Assembly: GCA_947652605.1 (NCBI GenBank)
Contig: OX393579.1
Location: 50,164,970-50,228,969, forward strand
Reading direction: 5' to 3'
DNA length: 64,000 nucleotides
DNA from: Elmis aenea
Taxonomy: Eukaryota > Arthropoda > Insecta > Coleoptera > Elmidae
In this document: positions 55,817 to 64,000 of the stretch, piece after piece
Position numbering within the stretch: the stretch's first letter is position 1
Layout of the letters: the number at the start of each line of letters is the position of its first letter
Translations under genes and position numbers: made by a program
The notes under the pieces: model-generated
What the model was told of the DNA's origin: nothing
Databases searched by the model: none
What the model saw: the letters and a program-made list of their open reading frames with translations, nothing else

Positions 55817-56378
55817 TCTGTGGTCCGCGGGAAACAGCACTTAAGTGAAAAAGTGCAATTTTTTTATTATTAACCTTAAGCTATTCATATTGTTATGTTT
55901 TTATACTGGTAATTTGCAATTTCGGCACTTGTGTTTCCTGTTTAGAATTTTAGTTCCATTTCACGTATTTTTATTAATAGGTACTATTTTTCCATTGTAA
56001 TGAAATTTTTTGTAGTCTAAAGAGATAAAAAGTTATGTTTAAAATTGAGTATTTATGTTCACCTCGATGAATTTTTTTAAATTCTACAAATATATTTTTT
56101 AAGAATAAACGAGTTAAACTGGATATGTCCATTTGTTAACATTAGTGAAAAACTACTTAGTCATTTTTATTTCATGCCAGCTTAAGTCAGGTATTTACTG
56201 TTTATTAAAACATTTCATCATGTTGATATATTGTGATAATTTAATACTTAATTTTGAGTAAAATATACCATACAAGTAAAATTTAAACTCACATGATAAT
56301 CAGTAAAAAAAAAAAACGTTGCTCCTGAAAAATTGCACTTTTTGACTTAAGTGCGTGCTTTTTCCTGCTGACCACAGA
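55817..56378. repeat. foldback family P, TA-flanked
   Basis: The element has ends TCTGTGGTCCGCGGGAAAC and GCTGACCACAGA with TA on both sides (55815-55816 and 56379-56380). The arms share GCACTTAAGTGAAAAAGTGC. The centre is AT-rich and non-coding. The length is about 562 bases. Confidence 0.75.
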
Positions 56379-56613
56379 TACATTTTCAGTTTGAAATTTT
56401 TTATGAGAAAAATATTGAAGAAATAACGTACAAAGTGTTCCTAATTAAAATTATTTGTATAGGTACATATTACAATAGTTGGTTAGAATCTGATTGAGGG
56501 CTATTTTTTTTTGTGTTTAATTCATCTGTGTTATCAGATTTGCTGTAGTAGTTTTCGTTTTTCCGATATGTTTTTTTTTAAATTTTATATAAAAACCATA
56601 TTTTGCTATTGAC

Positions 56614-57673
56614 TAGAGTTTCTCTCCCGGTATTCCGGGATCCCGGTCCATTTTAACCTATTTTATATTTTCCAAAAAATACTTATTGTCCTGGAAAATG
56701 CCGGGATATTTAAAATCTGTTTTTTTCGTTTTGTAATATTTTGATAATTTCATCAGAAATTATTATAAATATTTTAACTATCATTAAATTATGCGAAAAC
56801 TTTATTCTTATTTAAAAATGGTTTTTCTGCTTTGGAATAACAAATTCTGTACACCCATAGTATGCGCCAAGAAGCCCGGTCTTTATGACAAAAGTTTACA
56901 TCATAAAAATACGTTAACCGTTCTATTTTTTTTTTTAAATTCTAGTAATGCGAAGCAAAATACGTGTAGCTTATAAATGAAATGTTACTGATAAAAACGA
57001 TGTCTCTTTTCTGCCAAATGCTGTAAAAAAATTCCACCTATATCAATAGAAACTAAGACAGCATTTTATGCGGGAATAATAATAATAATAATAATAATAA
57101 GGCTTTATTTAGTTATAAAAGAAACTATTTATACATCAATCTTTACAACTAATACTTCAAATTAAAATTGCAGTTTTACATGGGTCTTACAACCTTCTTT
57201 AAACGCATGCAGATTAACAGAATATTTTAATTCGTTTGGTAATTGATTAAATAATTTTAGCCCTTTGTAATAGAGCGAGTTCTGTGTACTACTTTTTATG
57301 TTAATAAATTAAGAATAATGACTAAGTGACCGAAGCATAGATGAACTTGGTTTTCTTAAATCATATTACAATTTTTTTTTGTAAAAATTATGTTATTGTG
57401 TTCATACAAATGATATTGCAATAGTAAGGTAATATTTCTGAAATGTATGTTTCTCTCACCAATATTATTTTATTATACACTTATAATCATGGAGCCAGAT
57501 GTATTAGCTACATAACTTGGAGTTGTTTTTAAGTAATAAACTGCTCCCTTCCGTTTCTGGTTTATTTATTTCAAACATTGACTTCATTTATTACCTCCTG
57601 GAATCGCGGGGAATCCCCCGATCTCTTTCCGGAATCCCGGAACAAGCAAAAATGTAAAATTTTGGAAATCCTA
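56614..57673 (+). mobile_element. hAT family H, copy 2, interrupted by a LINE
   Basis: This copy is reversed relative to H1. It starts TAGAGTTTCTCTCCCGG and ends near GGAAATCCTA, with decayed CCCGGGAT arrays at both ends. The transposase remnant on the plus strand (about 56980-57420) aligns with H1 but has more stops. No matching 8-base flanks remain. The LINE at 57075-57291 splits it. Confidence 0.82.
57075..57291 (-). pseudogene. LINE 3' end inserted into hAT H2
   Basis: The left edge is an (AAT)n run (57075-57100), the tail of a minus-oriented LINE. The minus strand reads YYKGLKLFNQLPNELKYS, then NLHAFKEGCKTHVKLQF and a stop. This is the standard LINE ORF2 C-terminus (Y-KGLKLYN-LP-EIK). 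Comparison with H1 shows hAT sequence resuming exactly at CTTTTTATGTTAATAAATT, so the insertion is about 217 bases. Confidence 0.88.
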
Positions 57674-57776
57674 CGTATAGGCATACAAAAATATGTAATT
57701 TCTTGGCGTTAAGAAACTTTTCTCTTCAATAAAGTTCCATATGGCTTCATACGTAAACAAGATCATTACAAAAATC

Positions 57777-58952
57777 CAGGGACTAAAAACGAAAAAAATT
57801 CCGTTCATTTCTGTTCGGAACGGAAACGAAATATATCGTTTTCGTTCTTTTCGTTCTAACCGAAAAAATTCTTTTTTCGTTTTCGTGAACCGAAATAATA
57901 ACGGTTAAAACCGGTTTTACAATTATTTTTTTTTGTCATCAAAAAATCAATTTTTTTCTAGTCGTCACAACGCTCTATAAATACGATAAGAATATTTGCG
58001 TCTCAACTAAAATATAAACGATGACGATGGGGTTTGATGCTCACGGACAGCATATTTTATACTGGCGAACCATCGCCATATTAAATTTACCAAATCATTA
58101 AACACATTAAAATTTAACCAGTTTATTAAGTTTAACACCCGTAAGGTGCAAAAACATAACGCGATTAGGTTAAATTAGACACACGATCTTTATCTAAAAA
58201 TATGAAAATATAGCAAGTGCTGTTTTAAATTTGTTTTAGTACTAAAAATCTATGCATTTGAATTAAATAAGATCCTGCTGTAATTATTTAAAAAGACAAA
58301 AGAATGAATTCAAGTGGATAATTTACTAAATGTTATAAATAAAAAAGATATAAAAAAAAAACTTATATTAACTTGAAATATACTTTAACTTTATAGTTTG
58401 TACATACCATACAATATACATTTTCACATTCCGTTAAATCTTACTAGCAACACATCTTCCAATAAATCTTCTTTTACATTAGTCCTTTTCGAAGTTAAAA
58501 TAAATTTTACTATTATTATATAAACGCAAATAAAACATGGGTACACATTGATAATATATATTCAATCAAGTGTATATTCTATATTGATGATCTAAAAAAC
58601 AAATTAGAAATAGAGAATATCTGTACCATTCATTGTGTTACACGGAATTGCAAGTATAAACAATAAAGTTGTTATTACATATTCACGTAAATATATGGAG
58701 AAAAGTGAAGCTCACTTATTTCAAGTGAGATTTTTTACTGCCTCGTGGAGTCTCCCCAGCACAAAAGGTAAATTCGCGTTTGTGTTTAACAAATGAAATT
58801 GAAATAGCGGCAAAACCGGTTAAAACCGGTTTTGGAAAATATTTGTTTCGTTTTCGTTCTTGAACGAAAAATAATAATTTCGTTTTCGTTCTTAAAAAAA
58901 TTTCGGTTAATTTCGTTTAACGTTTTCGTTTTCGTTCCGTTCTCAGTCCCTG
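57777..58952. mobile_element. non-autonomous hAT family I
   Basis: This 1176-base element starts CAGGGACTAAAAACG and ends CGTTCTCAGTCCCTG. It is flanked by a perfect 8-base duplication, CAAAAATC (57769-57776 and 58953-58960). Both ends are made of many CGTTTT and TTTCG words, with AACGGTTAAAACCGGTTTT toward the middle at each side. The AT-rich centre shows no transposase. The minus-strand frame at 58786-58974 is a by-product of the end array. Confidence 0.92.
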
Positions 58953-58960
58953 CAAAAATC

Positions 58961-60160
58961 TGAATCCTAATCAAATTCTATTTAAAAAAAAAACAACATC
59001 AAAAAAGATAAATTGTTGAAAATAAAGAACATCAATTTTCAAAATCGTAAAAATTTTAAGTCTCGCTTATAGCGGAAAAACGAAAACTGCTACAATAAAT
59101 CTGAGAAAACAGTTGAATCTTTTTCGAAAAAGTACCTCTAGAGACATTGATTAGTTAGTATTCGCTGATCATTATAGTTACCGATACCAAGATGCCCTGC
59201 AAATACTTCGAATATGGACAATCCTGTACAAGTGAATGACATTAGAACAAAAAATCTTTGACAAAAACGAGTACCATTGCTATTTTATTGATTATAATAA
59301 TACTGCGTTTTAGTCGCGACCAATTATTTAAATAATTGTGTTTTCTCAATTTGCCTCTACATCTAATTCATTCTTTTTTTTCGAATCGCTATGATTCACA
59401 GCCCGATTTACAATTAAGTCTGAATTAACACCAACAACAGCAACATTTTTCAATACGATTCACCATATTTCAACTTTTAAGGTACACAGCAACCAAATAA
59501 CACGATAAATCACACGGCCGCCCATGATATTAACATTAACCCACTTAGCCAACTTCAAATTCGCACGAGTTGCTGATTCTAGCCGAAAACCGGCCTCGAA
59601 CAACGGTACCGCCTGTGACAAAGTCAAAAACTATGTTGCCCGGAAACCCGACGTGTATTTAGCTGGTACCCATATTACGACTTCCTCGCAACGATTACCA
59701 TGTAATCGACAATCATGTATTATGCATGCAGCTCGTATTTAAACATCGCATTACCTTCCTCACTCATTTGATAATGGTCGTTAACCTGTCGACTGTAACT
59801 GTAAAACAGAGCGTTTTGCTTTTAACATTTTTGCGGGCATTATTTTATTATCGCAAATGCAGTAAAGTTGACATTTACCGAACGAGATGTGATGAGCAAG
59901 TTCCTGTTGGCTGTTAAACTGCACGACTGCGTCGTAGAATACAAGTTGACCGAAATTCAGCCTCATTTGATAAAATCTAAACGGCTAAACATAGGTCAGA
60001 TGAAAGGAGCTCTAGTATTACAGACAAAATATTAATATAGTATGACGTACACGAGTCAAAGCAGACCTCAATATTGTTACTGATACATTCAAAATAATTT
60101 AATGGCAAGCAACGTTAAGAACTCTAAAAGAATGGCTTCGAGCAATTGAAAGAATACTAA
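58961..60160. other. single-copy stretch, no gene identified
   Basis: The interval 59510-59960 has more CpG and opposing frames (59524-59742 plus, 59781-59966 minus), none recognised. No repeat was found. Confidence 0.3.
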
Positions 60161-60856
60161 CAAGGAAGGGTCACGGTATGTTGTCGCTAGAATCTGATCA
60201 AGGCTGTGTTTATTGCATCAAGAACATCAAAACTAAATGTTTTGCAGAGTTATACGTGCCACTGGCCATTTGCTTCGGAAAAATAGGGAAAAAAACTGAA
60301 AAGTTGAATAATTAAGGTAATTTTTGCGATCGCGTTGGCAAGGAACCGTCAGAGATAAAATCTAAATTTTTTTATTTACCAATGCGCGCATCCTTTGCAA
60401 GTAAAATGGCGCAAAGTTTTCGAAAAAATCCTAAACGGTTACGGAGAAAAACGCGAAAAACGAGGCATTGTAAAAACGGGTTTTCCTATGTTAAACGCCT
60501 ATGCAAGTCGCATAGATTTAGTTACACGACTTCTCAAATCATAGCGCTTTTGCAGGGGTTTCATTTTTGATGTTTTTTTTCCGGAACCCTAAGATTTTTT
60601 CAAAAACTTTGCACTATTTTGCAAAGGATGCGCGAATTGGTAAATAGAAGAATTTCGATCTTATTTCTGACGGTTTCATGGCCAACGCGATCACAAAAAT
60701 TACTTTTATTATCCAGCTTTCCAGTTTTTCCCCTATTTTCCGAAGGAAACGGCCAGTGGCACGTATAACTGCAAAACATTTAGTTTTGATGTTCTTGATG
60801 CAATAAACACAGCCTTGATCAGATTCTAGCGACAACATATCGTGACCCTTTCTTGT
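60161..60856. repeat. foldback family K, copy 2 (full)
   Basis: Inverted arms of about 250 bases surround a non-repeated centre. The left arm has AAGGGTCACGGTATGTTGTC and the right arm ends CGACAACATATCGTGACCC. The arms share CTTGATGCAATAAACACAG and its inverse. A matching single arm is at 37483-37745. The exact ends and target duplication are uncertain. Confidence 0.8.
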
Positions 60857-61189
60857 AACATTTAACAGTTTTCATAAGGCAAATAAATAGATATGTTATA
60901 CATTGTTAGAACGTCCTGAAAATGCTTTTAACGTCATAATCAGTGTTACAAACTCAACTACAAAAAGTTTTAATAGCTAAATCAAACATAGACTTCTTGG
61001 CCAGTTTATTCTAATTGGTTTTTAAAACTATACAATGAACATTTTCCAGTAGATCACTAAGTTTTCTACTTTTAAAATCATATTTTTAGTTAAGATTGTC
61101 ACTAAGCACTTAACCCATTTCTCTGCTAATTTAAACATCCATCAATCTCTAGCGGTTATCGAGATGTTGAAACATACACCTTGTGGTTT

Positions 61190-61361
61190 TGTTGTTATAC
61201 TCCATGTGTTTATAACAAAGGGCATAACATTAAATGGGCTTAGGTTGGAACAGGTAGATGGCTTTAAATATTTAGGAGTGATAATCGAGAACAAAGGAGA
61301 TATGAACAAGGAATTAAGCGAAAGAACAGGAAATGTGGGAAGAATATTTAATAGTTTTTAA
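61190..61361 (+). pseudogene. LINE ORF2 fragment (after the RT palm)
   Basis: The frame reads ITLNGLRLEQVDGFKYLGVI, then ELSERTGNVGRIFNSF, typical of LINE ORF2 just after the catalytic palm (L---FKYLG--I). It stops at 61361, next to a reversed LINE fragment. The last block of what may be the same LINE resumes at about 61826. Confidence 0.78.
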
Positions 61362-61369
61362 AATCATCA

Positions 61370-61825
61370 TTTACCTTTTGGTATCGAGGTATTCTTTTCT
61401 GTTTCTGTGTTATGTTTCTTCACTCCTGCCTTTCGTTAGCTAGTTGTAGCACATCTCTCCAGCTAACCCCTTTTTCATCTAGGCTCTCTCTCTTCTTTTT
61501 CCCATTTTGTTCTTGGTCTTTCTCTATTTCTTTTTTTCTCCATCTTCATTTTCCATCCTATATTCGCGTATCTACTTTCTGGCATGCGTAGAAGATGTCC
61601 AAGCCATCTTAATTGACCCGTCTCCACCTTTTTCTTAATATCTGTTACTCCTAGGTTATTTAGAATTTTTTTCCTTACCGATTTTATATATACATCTATT
61701 ATCAGAAATCTCATTTCCTGTGCCTGTATTCTTCGTTTTTGTTTAATTTGTTTATCTACCATCATTACTATTTCTGATCTACGTTTCCATCTTTTTATTT
61801 TTTCTCTCCATTGTTGAAATGAAAC
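61370..61825 (-). pseudogene. LINE ORF2 C-terminus and tail, reversed
   Basis: The minus strand reads WREKIKRWKRRSEIVMMVDK, RRIQAQEMRFL, VETGQLRWLGHLLRMPESRY, then RPRTKWEKE, followed by frameshifted remains of SWRDVLQLA. Tail sequence with AATACCTCGATACCAAAAGG matches the 3' end of the plus-strand copy at 27300-27640, so the two belong to one family. It lies between two plus-oriented LINE pieces. Confidence 0.8.
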
Positions 61826-62145
61826 ATATAGAGAACAATTAAAGATAAAATCAGTTGAAACAAAAATACAAGAAATACAGCTGGACTGGGTGGGACGAAT
61901 TTATAGAATGAAAGAAGATAGGTTGACCAGAAAAGCCTATGAATCAAGGCCACAAGGAAAAAACAAAAGAGGTAGTCCGAGAAAAACCTGGCAAGACGAA
62001 GTTAAAAAAGCTGCAACGTATAGAAAAATCAAAAAGGAAAGGGATAAAAAAGCTAGCACAAGACAGAAAGACTTGGAAAAAAGTCAGCACGACACAACTC
62101 AACAGTCCTACACATGACGGTTAAGGACTTACGACTAAATAAATA
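61826..62145 (+). pseudogene. LINE ORF2 C-terminus with (AAAT)n tail
   Basis: The frame reads VETKIQEIQLDWVGRIYRMK, EDRLTRKAYESRPQGK, RGSPRKTWQDEVKK, then after a frameshift GIKKLAQDRKTWKKV. A tail of AAATAAATAAATAAATAAG follows the stop. This is the usual end of a LINE ORF2 (W-GR--RM-EDR, GRPRK-W). It may be the 3' part of the LINE seen at 61190-61361. Confidence 0.78.
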
Positions 62146-62235
62146 AATAAATAAGTGATGTTCATACAAACTATAACAGATGCATGTTTTTTTTTTGGTG
62201 TTTTATATGTCGTAATCAATAATGATAAAGTATAT

Positions 62236-62425
62236 TACATAACAAGAGTTGTAAGAAGCATATTATGCACGAATGGAAAAGTTGCGCACGGAGCCACGTC
62301 GCGGCGAGTGCGTATTTCCACGAGAGCGTAATTGCTTTACAACTCGTGTTATGTAGCTTACTTTTTCTACGATCACATAATACCTACGGTAAGAGTAATT
62401 TACATTAGTGGTCGTAGAAAAAGTA
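62236..62425 (-). repeat. dispersed repeat family N, copy 3 (inverted)
   Basis: It contains ATTACATAACAAGAGTTG, AAGAAGCATATTATGCACG, a CpG-rich centre with GTTGCGCACGGAGCC, and CTTACTTTTTCTACG. It reads as the reverse of 54430-54570 with an extra central segment, then repeats GTCGTAGAAAAAGTATA. Confidence 0.65.
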
Positions 62426-63570
62426 TATTTATTAGGTACTCACTTAAAAATATATTTTACTAGGCCAATAACTATACACCTTATTGGTCTCTGTTTCGCA
62501 TACAAATTTTTTTGACATTTTTTGTTTAAAACCTTTTTTAAGAAAAAAGTAAAGAATCATACCGAACCACTTTGTGCATAGTTTTTCCAATATTTTTAAA
62601 CGTTTTCTGTTGCAATGTCCTTAAGAACTTTACGAAACGGTGCAGGAAGAGCCATTAAATAATTATGCACCTACAATCAACCAACATGAGACTAAATTGT
62701 CGTACTGTCGTGCACATATATGGTACATGCATACACTGATTAACATGATTTAAGACACATAGATGCACGTGCTTCGAGCCGTCTCCCCTGCATCTCGCCC
62801 ATTGTCACGGAGAAAGCTGGACGACGTAGGATGTGAGTTATTGTTATAATGTACACCCCCTATATTGTTCTCTGCAGTTGCTTTATAAAGCTTTTATTAC
62901 GAGAAGTGCAGCGTTTATCGATATATGGCGCTCGTGGGACGACCGGTCGAGATGTAATTTCATCCTTTTATGGAACTGAATGGACACGAAATTACTCCGA
63001 TGCATGGAAAAATTAAAACAGCGTAGATTGAGCACGTATATTTTTGAGTTGATTGTGTTGATTGATGAAGCGTGAGCCTGTTTTTAGGCCAGGTGGGACG
63101 GTTTCAATTTATTCCGTTATCTGAATGTTAGAGACACGTTTGAAGCATAACAGTACAAAAGAATCGTCCGTGATTGCTTCGCAAAAAGAAAACAATAAGA
63201 TCAAAACATTAATAACAAATGTACATAACGAGATGAAATATCTCAACGATTAAAAAACAATGGACCTAGACTGTGTATCAAGTGTTCCCTTTGTAATTTT
63301 TAGTCCTATACAGTTTCACAGCTTGACGCTACTTCATTAGCATAAAAACTATATTTTTTATGGATTTGTTTATTTACCGTAGTTGTTGATAAAGCGTATC
63401 ATAATAACGAGTAAGTAAACAAATAAATAAAGTTTGCAATTATATAGCAAATAAATATTTAAAGAGGAACAAACATCCAAATTTTCAATTGAAATGTACA
63501 TGCATTTCTTAAGTCAACCAAAGGTTAACGAAGATACTTTGGTCCATAAATTTAAACTGTTTTTGTTTTG
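62426..63570. other. single-copy stretch with CpG-containing part
   Basis: About 62750-63060 contains a CpG-richer, non-repetitive sequence (for example GGCGCTCGTGGGACGACCGG) with no long frame. A short polypyrimidine tract with CTGCAG at about 62872 resembles a splice acceptor, without supporting coding sequence. Confidence 0.3.
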
Positions 63571-63572
63571 TA

Positions 63573-63617
63573 CAGTGTATCCAAAAGGTATGGAATATGC
63601 TATATATCTCAGTAAAT
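63573..63617 (+). repeat. isolated terminus of foldback family F
   Basis: CAGTGTATCCAAAAGGTATG after TA (63571-63572) matches the end of the 8991-9897 element for about 45 bases and then stops. The remainder of the element is absent. Confidence 0.75.
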
Positions 63618-63675
63618 GAATTGAAAAGATGACGACCATAAGTTGTAAGGTAAATAACTTTAATGGGTTTAGTGG

Positions 63676-63988
63676 TCTTACTGAAAGCTTCAGTGGGGGC
63701 ATAAAGAAAACTCTTTGTTGATCACCAATATTTCGGATTTATTTTAATCCTTCCTCAGGGTTATCAAAGTGAGAATGTAATTTGAAGTTGAACTACTTGG
63801 ATCCCAGAGTAGAAATTCATTTAAAAATTGTTATCACAAGGGGGTTAAATGAATTTCTACTCTGGAATCCAAGTAGTTCAACTTCAAATTACATTCTCAC
63901 TTTGATACCCTGAGGAAGGATTAAAATAAATCCGAAATATTGGTGATCAACAAAGAGTTTTCTTTATGCCCCACTGAAGCCTTCAGGA
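63676..63988. repeat. inverted repeat at the right window edge
   Basis: Arms of about 145 bases (63676-63823 and 63845-63988) are nearly identical and separated by about 20 bases. Each holds a segment with CCTGAGGAAGGATTAAAAT and AAATCCGAAATATTGG on one strand. Ends of this kind occur in some Penelope-like and related retroelements, so this may be two such ends head to head. The window stops here, so the full unit cannot be seen. Confidence 0.6.
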
Positions 63989-64000
63989 CACATTATGAGA

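Noticed and set aside
1..64000. CRISPR arrays, bacterial operons, tRNA or rRNA genes
   Set aside because: No regularly spaced short direct repeats with unique spacers, no cloverleaf with a GGTTCGAATCC-type arm, and no rRNA signature was seen on either strand.

Overview
This window looks like AT-rich nuclear DNA from an insect. The evidence is indirect: the transposon families (IS630/Tc1-mariner, hAT, PIF/Harbinger, LINEs with TAA- or AAAT-type tails), introns of only about 60 bases in the best preserved transposase, and no bacterial operon structure. The repeat mix would suit a beetle or a hemipteran, but that is only a guess. I found no complete host protein-coding gene, no tRNA or rRNA gene and no CRISPR array. 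The window reads as an intergenic region or a very large intron filled with mobile elements. Between the repeats lie single-copy stretches, some unusually rich in CpG, that could be regulatory. One 70-base segment at 5197-5266 has good splice signals on both sides and one open frame, and is the only candidate host exon.

Layout. 0-10 kb: truncated copies of foldback families A and B, a hAT remnant, a hAT element (Q) interrupted by foldback C, the first GGAGC-type hAT (G1), a mariner fossil, the candidate exon, a LINE RNase H fragment, and foldback F carrying the 3' end of a transposase. 10-13 kb: an LTR retroelement with two 1183-base LTRs that look identical around only 228 internal bases. 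14-19 kb: a TTAA-flanked foldback (L), then a 2-kb PIF/Harbinger element with a readable four-exon transposase start and a LINE inserted in its first intron. 19-26 kb: foldback A2, a T-rich tandem array, two more G elements, and hAT family H1. 27-34 kb: LINE 3' ends, the large foldback B2 with arms of about 770 bases, and Tc1-like fossils hit by A3 and G4. 35-44 kb: an exon-1-only Harbinger derivative, nested foldbacks D and E, foldback M inside a ZBED-like hAT fossil, a short palindromic MITE, and a deleted mariner. 46-64 kb: foldback T with a transposase remnant, C2, G5, foldback O, a second exon-1-only Harbinger inside a minisatellite, family N, foldback P, H2 with a LINE inserted, hAT family I, foldback K, head-to-head LINE fragments, and an inverted repeat at the right edge.

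Three patterns tie the window together. First, at least six families share CAGGGTG-type termini, TA target duplications and long inverted arms, and three (counting F, whose ends are CAGTGTCC) still carry pieces of one IS630-type transposase lineage. Second, several hAT families with 8-base target duplications each pack their ends with a different short motif (GGAGCN, CCCGGGAT, TTTTCG, ACCGGTAT). Third, the Harbinger derivatives keep only the N-terminal transposase exon or exons. Because all readable proteins are transposon remnants, the 'genes' here do not form a pathway; they record waves of insertion and nesting.
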